From positions 9,176,001-9,240,000 of the forward strand of contig NZ_CP092497.1 of NCBI RefSeq assembly GCF_022479115.1: a stretch of DNA of 64,000 nucleotides. The letters are read 5' to 3'. Below the pieces are notes generated by a model that made no database searches, had not been told where the DNA came from, and saw only the letters and a list, made by a program, of their open reading frames with translations. The translations under genes were made by a program, and so were the position numbers. Below are positions 49,580 through 58,241 of this stretch, piece after piece; position 1 is the first letter of the stretch; every line of letters begins with the position of its first letter. The stretch comes from Amycolatopsis sp. EV170708-02-1 (GTDB taxonomy: Bacteria; Actinomycetota; Actinomycetes; Mycobacteriales; Pseudonocardiaceae).

Positions 49580-51622
49580 GTGAAATTCCTTCCGTTGCTG
49601 GCCGGCCACTCACCAAGCCGGGCGTCAGTGACCTGTACCTACCGCTGTGGCGACGCGTGCTTCCACGACGCGCCGAACACCTCGGACAACCCCACCTTCG
49701 CCGACGTGCTCGGCGCGGTGAGCCGCCGTGGCGCGTTGAAGGCGACCGCCGTCGTCGCGCTGGCCGCAGGCACCCCGCTCGCGCTCGCCGCGCCCGCGTC
49801 CGCCGCGCCCGAGGGACGGCCGAAACCGCCACCCGGCACGGACTACGAGCGGGTTCAGCCGAACACGCTCGACGCCGTCGTGGTGCCCGAGGGCTACGAG
49901 CAGGGCATCGTCATCCGCTGGGGTGACGCGGTGCTGCCCGGCGCGCCGGAATTCGACTTCGACCACCAGACCGCCGAGGCGCAGGCGAAGCAGTTCGGCT
50001 ACAACTGCGACTTCGCCGCGCTGTTGCCGCTCGACCACTGGGGACTCTCTTCGCTCCTGGTCACCAACCACGAGTACACCTCGGAAGAGTTCATGTTCCG
50101 CGGTTACGACAAGGACAACCCGACCGAGGAACAGGTCAAGATCGCGTGGGCGGCCCACGGGCTGACCGTCGTCCAGGTGTCGCGCGGACGCGACACCGGG
50201 CACCTGCGGCCGAAGATGTCCCGCTACAACCGGCGGATCACGCTGCACACGCCGTTCAAGGTGACGGGTCCGGCGGCGGGCAGCGACCTGCTCAAGACCG
50301 CCGCCGACCCGACCGGCACGGTGGTGCTGGGCACGATGAACAACTGCGCGGGCGGCGTCACGCCGTGGGGCACGATCCTGTCCGGCGAGGAGAACATCAA
50401 CCAGTACTTCGGGAACGCCGAAACGGTGGCCGACCCCGTGAAGCGCAAGCGCTACGCGCGCTACGGCATCAAGGGCACCGCGACCACCCGTAAGTGGGAG
50501 AGGTTCGACGCGCGCTGGGACATCGCCAGGGAACCGAACGAGGCCCACCGCTTCGGCTGGGTGATCGAGCTGGACCCGCACGATCCCGACAGCACCCCGG
50601 TCAAGCACACGCATCTGGGCCGGTTCAAGCACGAGACGGCGAACATCCGCGTCGCCAAGGACGGCCGCGTGGTCGCCTACTCCGGCGACGACGAGCGTTT
50701 CGAGTACATCTACAAGTTCATCTCGAAGGGCCGGATGAAACCGGGGAACAGCACGCACGCCCGGCGGCACAACATGACCCTGCTCGACGACGGCACGCTC
50801 TACGTCGGCCGGTTCACCGGCGACAGCCCGCCCGCGGAGATCGACGGCACTGGGAAACTGCCCAGCGACGGCGAATTCGACGGCGGCGGCGAATGGATCC
50901 CGCTGGCGTCCGGGAACAAGTCCTTTGTGGACGGAATGACCGCCGAAGAGGTCTACGTCTTCACCCGCGAGGCGGCCGATCGGGTGGGCGCCACCAAGAT
51001 GGACCGTCCCGAGGACATCCAGGCCCATCCGTACACCGGCCGGATCTACTGCGCGCTGAGCAACAACGTCGAGCGCGGAAACCCCGGCAAGGAAGGCGCC
51101 ACCGAGCCCAACCCGCGGCTGAACAACAAGCACGGCCAGGTCCTGGAGCTCGAAGAACGGCGCGGGGACGCGCTCGCGCTGACGTTCAGCTGGCGGCTCT
51201 TCCTGGTGTGCGGCGATCCGGCCTCGCCGGACACCTATTTCGCCGGTTTCCCCAAGGACCAGGTCTCGCCGATCTCCAGCCCGGACAACGTGGCCTTCGA
51301 CCGGCACGGCAACCTCTGGATCTCCACCGACTCGGCGGGTGCCCTCGGCATCAACGACGGCCTCTACTCGGTGCCGCTGGAGGGTCGCAACCGCGGCGAG
51401 CTGAAGCTGTTCCTCACCGTGCCCCGCGGCGCGGAGACCTGCGGGCCGATCGTCGAGCGGAAGATCGTCACGGTCTGTGTCCAGCATCCGGGTGAAGTGG
51501 ACGGCGCGAACGCCGACAAACCGGCCTCCCATTGGCCGGACGGCGGGGAAACCCAGCCCCGTCCCTCGGTGGTGGCGGTGTGGAAACCCGGCAGGCATGG
51601 CCTGGCGGATATCGGTTCCTAG
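49580..51622 (+). CDS. PhoX-family (DUF839) secreted phosphatase-like protein, paralogue 1
   Basis: 680 residues. The N-terminus is unusual: a Cys-rich stretch TCTYRCGDACFHDAPNTSDN precedes the Tat motif SRRGALK near 49 and a hydrophobic run to AAPASA. The PhoX beta-propeller follows, with NNCAGGVTPWGTILSGEENI near 255 (metal-binding Glu pair), RFGWVIELDPHDP, YSGDDERFEYIYKF, KMDRPEDIQAHP and CPDN-like SSPDNVAFDRHGNLW. PhoX enzymes are Ca/Fe alkaline phosphatases or phosphodiesterases exported folded by Tat. GTG 49580 has GAGG upstream. A paralogue follows in tandem. Confidence 0.87.
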   Translation: MKFLPLLAGHSPSRASVTCTYRCGDACFHDAPNTSDNPTFADVLGAVSRRGALKATAVVALAAGTPLALAAPASAAPEGRPKPPPGTDYERVQPNTLDAVVVPEGYEQGIVIRWGDAVLPGAPEFDFDHQTAEAQAKQFGYNCDFAALLPLDHWGLSSLLVTNHEYTSEEFMFRGYDKDNPTEEQVKIAWAAHGLTVVQVSRGRDTGHLRPKMSRYNRRITLHTPFKVTGPAAGSDLLKTAADPTGTVVLGTMNNCAGGVTPWGTILSGEENINQYFGNAETVADPVKRKRYARYGIKGTATTRKWERFDARWDIAREPNEAHRFGWVIELDPHDPDSTPVKHTHLGRFKHETANIRVAKDGRVVAYSGDDERFEYIYKFISKGRMKPGNSTHARRHNMTLLDDGTLYVGRFTGDSPPAEIDGTGKLPSDGEFDGGGEWIPLASGNKSFVDGMTAEEVYVFTREAADRVGATKMDRPEDIQAHPYTGRIYCALSNNVERGNPGKEGATEPNPRLNNKHGQVLELEERRGDALALTFSWRLFLVCGDPASPDTYFAGFPKDQVSPISSPDNVAFDRHGNLWISTDSAGALGINDGLYSVPLEGRNRGELKLFLTVPRGAETCGPIVERKIVTVCVQHPGEVDGANADKPASHWPDGGETQPRPSVVAVWKPGRHGLADIGS

Positions 51623-51654
51623 TCGAAAAGCAACGATCTAGCAGTACTTTTGGT

Positions 51655-51690
51655 CGATGGCGCGCTGCCTGGCTCGGCAGCGCGCCATCG
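51655..51690 (+). terminator. Hairpin between the two PhoX genes
   Basis: CGATGGCGCGCTGCC (51655-51669) and GGCAGCGCGCCATCG (51676-51690), a 15-bp perfect stem with loop TGGCTC. It is 33 bases after the first stop, so the two genes are probably separate transcripts. Confidence 0.75.
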
Positions 51691-51801
51691 CTCGTTCGCG
51701 CGCTGTTCATCTTCTGGCCAGAGCTGGATCGTTTTGGTCGCTTACCGTCACGACGTTCCCCCGACTGGACTACGTGTACCCACCGCGACCATGGAGGCCC
51801 T

Positions 51802-53904
51802 GTGTCCTTCGAGCCTCAGCGGCTCCTGCCGTTGATCACCTCCCACCCCGGTGGCCGCTCCGCGGTCACCTGCGAGTACCGCTGCGGCAACGCGTGCGCC
51901 CACCCCGAGCCGAACACGTCGGACAACGAGTACTTCGGCGACGTCGTCAAGAACATGCTGTCCCGCCGTGGCGCGCTGAAGGCCGGCGCCGTGATGGCCG
52001 CCGCCGCGGGCGGTTTCGCCGCGCTGTCCGGCACGGCCGCCGCCGAAACCCCGGCTGACGTCTCCGCCGCGGGCCACGGCAAGCCGGGCCGCCCCGGGCG
52101 TCCGGTGCCCGGCACCGACTTCGAAGCGGTGCCGCCGAACACCCTCGACGCGATCACCATCCCCGAGGGTTACGAGCAGCGCGTCGTCATCCGCTGGGGC
52201 GACGCCGTCGAGTGGGGCGCGCCGAAGTTCGACTTCCACAAGCAGACCGCGGCCGCGCAGGCGAAGCAGTTCGGCTACAACTGCGACTTCGTCGGCCTGA
52301 TCCCGCAGGATCCGCTGGGCATCCGCAACCTGCTGGTGGTGAACCACGAGTACACCACCGAGGTCCACATGTTCCCGGCCGACCAGTACGACCCGAAGAA
52401 CCCGACCGAGGAGCAGGTCAAGATCGCGTGGGCGGCGCACGGCCTTTCGGTCGTCCAGGCCTTCCGCGACCCGATCGGCGGTGCCCTGCGTGTGACGCCG
52501 AGCCCGTTCAACCGCCGCATCACGCTGAACACCGCCTTCGAGGTGCGTGGCCCGGCCGCCGGTTCGAAGTACCTCCAGACCTCCGCGGACCCGACCGGCC
52601 GCAAGGTCTTCGGCACGCAGAACAACTGCGCCGGCGGCGTGACCCCTTGGGGCACCGTGCTTTCCGGCGAGGAGAACGTCAACCAGTACTTCGCCAACGC
52701 GGCCAAGGTCACCGACCCCGTCGCGGCGGCACGCCTGAAGCGGTACGGCTTCTCCGGCACCGAAAGCACCCGTAAGTGGGAGCGGTTCGACAAGCGCTGG
52801 GACCTCGCGCAGGAGCCCAACGAGGCCAACCGGTTCGGCTGGGTCGTCGAAATCGACCCGAACGACCCGAACTCGACGCCGATCAAGCACACCGCGCTCG
52901 GCCGGTTCAAGCACGAGGCCGCGAACATCAAGATCACCAAGGACGGCCGCGTCGCCGTCTACTCCGGTGACGACGAGCGCTTCGAATACATCTACAAGTT
53001 CGTCTCCAAGGGCAAGTACAAGCCGGGCAAGAGCGCGCACGCGCGCCGCCACAACTCGGCGCTGCTCGACGACGGCACCCTGTACGTCGCCCGGTTCACC
53101 GGCGACAGCCCGGCTTCCGAGATCGACGGCACCGGGAAGCTCCCGGCGGACGGCGAATTCGACGGCGTCGGCGAGTGGATCCCGCTGGCCGCCGGCAACA
53201 AGTCCTTTGTGGACGGTTTCACCGCCGAAGAGGTCTACGTCTTCACCCGCGAGGCGGCCGACAAGGTCCAGCCGACCAAGATGGACCGGCCCGAGGACAT
53301 CGAGCCGAACCCGGTCAACGGCCGGATCTACGCCGCGCTGACCAACAACAGCCAGCGTGGCCCCGCCGGCAAGGCGAACGTCGACGAGGCGAACCCGCGG
53401 CCGAACAACCGCAACGGTCACGTCCTCGAATGGGAAGAGGACCGAGGCGACGCCGCGTCGACGAAGTTCTCGTGGCGGCTCCTGCTGGTCTGTGGTGACC
53501 CGAAGACGGCGGACACCTACTTCGGCGGTTTCCCGAAGGAGCAGGTCAGCCCGATCTCCTGCCCGGACAACGTCGCGTTCGACCGGCACGGCAACCTGTG
53601 GATCTCCACCGACGGCAACGCGCTGGGCGCGCACGACGGCCTGTTCTCGGTGCCGGTCGACGGTCCGGAACGCGGGCACGTCAAGCAGTTCCTGTCGGTC
53701 CCGGTCGGCGCGGAATGCTGTGGCCCGGTGGTGACCGATCACCTGGTGCTCGTCGCCGTGCAGCACCCGGGTGAGGACGCGGACAGCTCCGCGAACCCGA
53801 CGTCGCACTGGCCGGACGGCGGCACTTCGCAGCCGCGGCCGTCGATCGTTTCGGTGTGGAAGAAGGGCCGCTGGGGCCAGGTCGGCCGCATCGGCGTCAA
53901 GTAG
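51802..53904 (+). CDS. PhoX-family (DUF839) secreted phosphatase-like protein, paralogue 2
   Basis: 700 residues, alike over the full length to paralogue 1. N-terminal TCEYRCGNACAHPEPNTSDN, Tat motif SRRGALKAG near 54, cleavage near ASGTAAA. Then NNCAGGVTPWGTVLSGEENV, RFGWVVEIDPNDPNS, YSGDDERFEYIYKF, KMDRPEDIEPNP and CPDNVAFDRHGNLW. The expected role is the same: release of phosphate from organic phosphates outside the membrane. GTG 51802 has GGAGG five bases upstream. Two adjacent copies with a divergent linker after the signal suggest different substrates or conditions. Confidence 0.88.
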   Translation: MSFEPQRLLPLITSHPGGRSAVTCEYRCGNACAHPEPNTSDNEYFGDVVKNMLSRRGALKAGAVMAAAAGGFAALSGTAAAETPADVSAAGHGKPGRPGRPVPGTDFEAVPPNTLDAITIPEGYEQRVVIRWGDAVEWGAPKFDFHKQTAAAQAKQFGYNCDFVGLIPQDPLGIRNLLVVNHEYTTEVHMFPADQYDPKNPTEEQVKIAWAAHGLSVVQAFRDPIGGALRVTPSPFNRRITLNTAFEVRGPAAGSKYLQTSADPTGRKVFGTQNNCAGGVTPWGTVLSGEENVNQYFANAAKVTDPVAAARLKRYGFSGTESTRKWERFDKRWDLAQEPNEANRFGWVVEIDPNDPNSTPIKHTALGRFKHEAANIKITKDGRVAVYSGDDERFEYIYKFVSKGKYKPGKSAHARRHNSALLDDGTLYVARFTGDSPASEIDGTGKLPADGEFDGVGEWIPLAAGNKSFVDGFTAEEVYVFTREAADKVQPTKMDRPEDIEPNPVNGRIYAALTNNSQRGPAGKANVDEANPRPNNRNGHVLEWEEDRGDAASTKFSWRLLLVCGDPKTADTYFGGFPKEQVSPISCPDNVAFDRHGNLWISTDGNALGAHDGLFSVPVDGPERGHVKQFLSVPVGAECCGPVVTDHLVLVAVQHPGEDADSSANPTSHWPDGGTSQPRPSIVSVWKKGRWGQVGRIGVK

Positions 53905-53910
53905 TGGCCT

Positions 53911-53963
53911 CCGGCGCCCCGATCACTCTCGGCGAGACTTGTTCCGCCTGATCGGGGCGCCGG
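53911..53963 (+). terminator. Hairpin after PhoX paralogue 2
   Basis: CCGGCGCCCCGATCA (53911-53925) and TGATCGGGGCGCCGG (53949-53963), 15-bp perfect stem starting seven bases after the stop. Confidence 0.75.
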
Positions 53964-54016
53964 ACGACACCGTTCGGTGATGACGGAAGCCGGTCGCGCT
54001 CATTAGCTTCAGCCCT

Positions 54017-55627
54017 GTGAAAAGGGCACTGGTGTTCATGACGGCAGGCGCGCTCGTCTTCGGCTTCGTCCCTTCCTACGCGCAGGCGACGACGGTCCCG
54101 TCCGGCTGCGCCGGCGGCGCCGCGCCGAATCCGAGCGTCGAGCAGGGCAGCCCGCCCGCCGGGTACACGTTCAGCCCGGCCGCCCCGGTGCCGCCCGGCA
54201 CGCCGAGGAGTAAACAGCCCCGGCTGTCGACGGCGAGTGGCTACCAGCCCGACGGCGGCCGGTACGCCCTCATCGCGACCCCGGACAAGATGGTCAGCAC
54301 CGCCTACGCGGCACTGAAGTTCGTGCCCGGTGCCGTCTACACCCTGACCGACTGGACCGGCACGAACCTCCAGCGCACGGACGCCGTCCAGGAGACTGGG
54401 CTCCGGTTCTACGACGGGTCCGGCAAGGTCGTCCTGGAGAACAAGCTCAAGGTCACGCACGCCGTCGAAAGCGACGGCGCGCTGGCGCGGCAGGACTTCC
54501 CGCCGTCCATCGCGCCGCCGTCGGCGGGCTCCGTGAAGTTCTTCGCCGCCACCGACCGCAACTGGGTCATGTGGGACTGCGTCCACCTGCAGGTCGCCTC
54601 GTTCTCGGCCAAGGCCGAGGTGCGGGATCCGGCGAGCGGCGCCTGGGGCGCCACGGCCACCCTCGAGGCGGGCACCACCGCGAACTACCGGTTCACCGTC
54701 ACCAACGACGGCACCACGACGCTGACCGACATCAAGGTCGAAGACCCGTATTGCGACGGGAAACCAGCGCCGATCGCGACCCTCGACAGCGGCAAGTCCG
54801 CGACCGTCACCTGTGACCACAAGAACGTCACCGAAGCCGACAACGGCCACGTCAGCACCGTGACCGTCTCCAGCGGCACCCTGCCGAAGAAGACCGCGAC
54901 GACGACCATCAAGGTCACCCCGCCGCCCGCGATCGACGAGATCGGCGAGCTCGTCTGGGACGACGTCGACCGGAACGGCCTCCAGGACGCCGGGGAGCCG
55001 GGCGTTCAGGGCGTGAAGGTGACATTGAAGGACGCCTCGGGCAAGGCGCTCGGGACGATCACCACGGACGCCGGTGGGAAGTATCGCTTCACCAAGCTGA
55101 AGGACGGCATCTACCAGGTCTGCTTCGACATCGCCGGGCTTCCGTACACCTACACGGCGAAGGACGCGGGCGACGACGCGAAGGATTCGGACGCCGACCC
55201 GGCGACCGGCTGCACCGCGACCACCACCGTCGGCCCTCGCAAACGCGTGGACCTGACGCTCGCGGCAGGGCTGAACGCGCCGACGAGCAGGCTGGGCGAC
55301 TTCGTGTGGCTGGACAAGGACAAGGACGGTCTCCAAAGCCGCGACGAGCTCGGCGTCCCGGACGTGAAAGTGACCTTGAAGGACGCTTCCGGCAAAGAGG
55401 TCGGCTCCACCGTGACCGCCCCAGACGGGCGCTACGCCTTCGAGCGCCTGGCCCCGGGCTCGTACCAGGTGTGCTTCGACGTCGGCTCGCGCCGGCTGAC
55501 CCGCTCCGGCGCCGCGTCCCACAACGGCACCGACTCCGCGGCGGACCCCGCGACCGGCTGCACCCCGGTCGCCTCCCCTGGCTCCCCGGAAGACCTGACC
55601 AGGGACGCCGGCCTGCTCGACCCGTGA
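54017..55627 (+). CDS. Secreted protein with SdrD_B/Cna-B-like repeats
   Basis: 536 residues. Signal peptide KRALVFMTAGALVFGFVPSY to AQA. Domain 1 (about 30-200) is beta-rich and unassigned. Then a conserved-repeat-type Ig-like domain (about 205-295, NYRFTVTNDGTTTLTDIKVE) and two SdrD_B modules starting GELVWDDVDRNGLQDAGEPG and GDFVWLDKDKDGLQSRDELG, each with a putative Ca-binding DxDxNG loop. No LPXTG motif or membrane anchor, so it is released or bound by other means. TAGCTT seven bases before the GTG indicates a leaderless mRNA. Confidence 0.83.
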   Translation: MKRALVFMTAGALVFGFVPSYAQATTVPSGCAGGAAPNPSVEQGSPPAGYTFSPAAPVPPGTPRSKQPRLSTASGYQPDGGRYALIATPDKMVSTAYAALKFVPGAVYTLTDWTGTNLQRTDAVQETGLRFYDGSGKVVLENKLKVTHAVESDGALARQDFPPSIAPPSAGSVKFFAATDRNWVMWDCVHLQVASFSAKAEVRDPASGAWGATATLEAGTTANYRFTVTNDGTTTLTDIKVEDPYCDGKPAPIATLDSGKSATVTCDHKNVTEADNGHVSTVTVSSGTLPKKTATTTIKVTPPPAIDEIGELVWDDVDRNGLQDAGEPGVQGVKVTLKDASGKALGTITTDAGGKYRFTKLKDGIYQVCFDIAGLPYTYTAKDAGDDAKDSDADPATGCTATTTVGPRKRVDLTLAAGLNAPTSRLGDFVWLDKDKDGLQSRDELGVPDVKVTLKDASGKEVGSTVTAPDGRYAFERLAPGSYQVCFDVGSRRLTRSGAASHNGTDSAADPATGCTPVASPGSPEDLTRDAGLLDP

Positions 55628-55629
55628 TC

Positions 55630-55690
55630 GCCGAGTTACGCCTTCAAGCACGCGAGTTACGCCTCCAATCACGCGAGTCGCGTCTTGCCC
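55630..55690. repeat. 21-bp tandem units, variant form
   Basis: About three units with TTACGCCTTCAAG or TTACGCCTCCAAT between CACGCGAGT cores, 21 bases apart, directly after the stop of the SdrD_B gene. Same family as the arrays at 35976, 46764 and 58125. Confidence 0.65.
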
Positions 55691-55726
55691 GCGAACTGTC
55701 GGTGGGTGCCGCTAACGTCGCCGACC

Positions 55727-56344
55727 GTGACCTCACATCTCGACGCCACCCGCGAGTCCTACGACACCGTCGCCGAGGACTACGCGACCCGTGTCGGACG
55801 GCTCTTCGACCAGGAGCCGATCAGCCGCGCGATGCTGGCCGCCTTCGCCGAACAGGTGCGCGGCCCGGTCGCCGATGTCGGCTGCGGTCCCGGCCACGTC
55901 ACCGCCCACCTGGCGTCGCTCGGCCTCGACGTCACGGGTGTCGACTTGTCGCCGAAAATGATCGAGGTGGCCCGTCGCCGGTATCCTGACCAGCGGTTTT
56001 CCGTCGGTTCGATGACCGCCCTCGACCTCCCGGACGGCGAGCTGGGCGGCCTCGTCGCCTGGTGGTCGATCTTCCACCTGCCACCGGACGTGCTCCCCGA
56101 GGTGTTCGCGGAGTTCCGCCGCACGCTCGCGCCCGGCGGGCGTCTGCTCGTCGGATTCCACGTCGGTGACGAGCGCCTGAGCCCGGAAACGGCGTACGGC
56201 CACCCGGTCAGCTACGACGCCTACCTGCTGGATCCCGGCGTGGTCGCCGTCCTGCTGGGCGACGCCGGCTTCGAGGTGACCGCGCGGCTGACCATGGAAG
56301 GGAGGAAATGGCCACAGGCCTGTCTGTCCGCCCGCGCGGTTTGA
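55727..56344 (+). CDS. Class I SAM-dependent methyltransferase
   Basis: 205 residues. Motif I VADVGCGPGHVTAHLASLG near 46, the following acidic VTGVDLSPKMIEVARRR, motif II DGELGGLVAWWSIFHL and motif III FRRTLAPGGRLLVGFHVGD. Substrate unknown; the close family includes small-molecule methyltransferases of the Methyltransf_11/25 group. TAACGT (55713-55718) eight bases before GTG 55727 suggests a leaderless start; a TTG at 55685 is less likely. Confidence 0.88.
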   Translation: MTSHLDATRESYDTVAEDYATRVGRLFDQEPISRAMLAAFAEQVRGPVADVGCGPGHVTAHLASLGLDVTGVDLSPKMIEVARRRYPDQRFSVGSMTALDLPDGELGGLVAWWSIFHLPPDVLPEVFAEFRRTLAPGGRLLVGFHVGDERLSPETAYGHPVSYDAYLLDPGVVAVLLGDAGFEVTARLTMEGRKWPQACLSARAV

Positions 56345-56397
56345 CGCGCGGGCCGCGGACCTGATCTCCTGCGCACGCAACCGAGCCGGGCGGGGTC

Positions 56398-58125
56398 ATG
56401 ACGCAGACGAACACGACCACGGGTGAGAACACGCCCGACTGGCCTTCGCGTACCTGGTTCCGCCGGCCGTCGACCTGGACGTGGTTCGGGTTCGGCCTGG
56501 TGCTGATGGTCTACGCCGACCTGGCGTGGCGGCGTCGTTGGATGAGCGACGACGGGTTGATCGTGCTTCGGACGGTCCGTCAGATCCTCGCCGGCAACGG
56601 GCCGGTGTTCAACATCGGCGAACGCGTCGAGACGAACACGAGTCCTTTGTGGACGGCGGCGCTGACCGTGCTCGGGCTGCTCCCCGGAGTGCCGCTGGAG
56701 TGGATCTCCGTGGTCACCGGGCTGGTCTTCTCGGTCGCCGGGCTGTTCTTCGGCCTGGACGGTGCCCGGCGGCTCTATCAGCCGCTCGCGTTCCACGGGC
56801 TCGCGCCAGCCGGGGCACTGGTGGTCTGCGCGCTGCCGCCGTTCCGCGACTTCGCGACGTCCGGGCTGGAGACCGGCCTGATCACGCTGTGGCTGGGCGG
56901 CACCTGGTGGCTGCTCGTCCGCCGGGCGTCCACAATGGACGATCTGCGCACCTGGCCGGTCGCCGTGGTCGCCGGGCTCGGGCCGTTGGTGCGGCCAGAC
57001 CTCGCGCTGTTCAGCGCGGTCGCACTGGTGGCACTGCTCGTGCTGGTGCGGCCGGGAGGTCGTCGTGGGCTGGGCCTGCTGGCCGTGGCGGGCGCGCTCC
57101 CGTTGGCGTATCAGGTCTTCCGCATGGGCTACTACGGTCTGCTCACGCCGAACACCGCCCTGGTCAAGGAAGCGTCGGAGGCGAACTGGGCCCGCGGCTG
57201 GGCCTATCTGACCGACCTCGTCCAGCCGTACTGGCTGTGGCTCCCGCTGCTGGTGCTCGCCGTCGCGGCCGTCACGGTTTCGTCCACTGTGGACAAGACG
57301 TTCGTGGTGCTCACCGCGGTCCCGCTCGCCGGGGCGGTGCTGCTCGCGGGGTACGTGATCCGCGTCGGCGGGGATTTCATGCACGGCCGCATGCTGCTCC
57401 CGGCGCTGTTCTGCCTGCTGTTGCCCGTGCTGGCGCTGCCGGTGACGAGGCTGACCGTGGCGTTCCTGGTCGTCGTCGGGATCTGGGCGTTCGTGGCCGC
57501 CGCATCGCTTCGTCCGGCGTCGTCGGCTTCTCCGCGCGCGGTCGGCGTCACGGACGAGCGGTCGTTCTGGTCGCGGTCGACCGGGCACGAACACCCGGTC
57601 CTGGCCGACGACTACGCCGACCATCCGTTGATGCCGTCGGCGCTGGACGCCGTCCACGGCGTGGCCGGCCCGGCGGTGCTGGTCCAGGACTACGCGACCA
57701 GACGCTGGTACGCGTACCCGACGGACCGGCCGTACGTGACCGTCGCGGCGGACAGCATGGGCGCACTCGGCCTGCTGATCCCGCTCGACATGCGGCTGCG
57801 CGACGGTTACGGCCTCGCGAACCCGTTCGCCGCGCATTCGGCGTCGCTCCCCAACGGCCGTCCCGGGCACCAGAAATGGCTGCCGCCGGTGTGGGAGCTG
57901 GCGAATTCGGCGCGGCTCCCGATCGCCGAGGGCGGCCCGGCCCGCGCCGAGGACGTCGCCGCCGCCCGAGCCGCGCTCGACTGCCCGGACCTCGTGGCGA
58001 TCGACGCTTCGGTGCGAGACCCGCTGACCGCCGGCCGCTTCGCGGAGAACTTCGCCGGGTCGTTCACGCGCGGCTCCGTGCGGTTCCCGCGGGTGGCGAC
58101 CCCTCCCGTCGTGTGCGCCCCCTGA
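56398..58125 (+). CDS. Polytopic GT-C glycosyltransferase, AftB-like (terminal arabinofuranosyltransferase family)
   Basis: 575 residues with about nine to ten membrane helices and a C-terminal soluble domain of about 190 residues. The first outer loop has MSDDGLIVLRTVRQI with the Asp pair expected for a GT-C active site, then LAGNGPVFNIGERVETNTSP, which matches the AftB/ZomB group closely. In mycobacteria AftB adds the terminal beta-1,2-arabinofuranose to arabinan with decaprenyl-phosphoryl arabinose. Arabinogalactan-bearing cell walls of Pseudonocardiaceae fit this. The exact linkage is inference. Confidence 0.75.
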   Translation: MTQTNTTTGENTPDWPSRTWFRRPSTWTWFGFGLVLMVYADLAWRRRWMSDDGLIVLRTVRQILAGNGPVFNIGERVETNTSPLWTAALTVLGLLPGVPLEWISVVTGLVFSVAGLFFGLDGARRLYQPLAFHGLAPAGALVVCALPPFRDFATSGLETGLITLWLGGTWWLLVRRASTMDDLRTWPVAVVAGLGPLVRPDLALFSAVALVALLVLVRPGGRRGLGLLAVAGALPLAYQVFRMGYYGLLTPNTALVKEASEANWARGWAYLTDLVQPYWLWLPLLVLAVAAVTVSSTVDKTFVVLTAVPLAGAVLLAGYVIRVGGDFMHGRMLLPALFCLLLPVLALPVTRLTVAFLVVVGIWAFVAAASLRPASSASPRAVGVTDERSFWSRSTGHEHPVLADDYADHPLMPSALDAVHGVAGPAVLVQDYATRRWYAYPTDRPYVTVAADSMGALGLLIPLDMRLRDGYGLANPFAAHSASLPNGRPGHQKWLPPVWELANSARLPIAEGGPARAEDVAAARAALDCPDLVAIDASVRDPLTAGRFAENFAGSFTRGSVRFPRVATPPVVCAP

Positions 58126-58220
58126 TCACGCGTGTGCGCCCTCCAATCACGCGAGTTACGCCTTCAAGCACGCGAGATCGCCTTCCAAGCACGCGAGACA
58201 CGCTTTCGATCACGCGAGAC
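58125..58220. repeat. Four to five tandem 21-bp units
   Basis: Units read ATCACGCGTGTGCGCCCTCC, ATCACGCGAGTTACGCCTTC, GCACGCGAGATCGCCTTCCA, GCACGCGAGACACGCTTTCG and a partial last one, filling the gap between the glycosyltransferase and the SDR gene. Confidence 0.75.
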
Positions 58221-58241
58221 CGCCGTACTAGCGTGGCGGGC

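Noticed and set aside
51691..51801. PHO boxes upstream of the second PhoX gene
   Set aside because: One GTTCATC-like heptamer is visible but no tandem copies at 11-base spacing.
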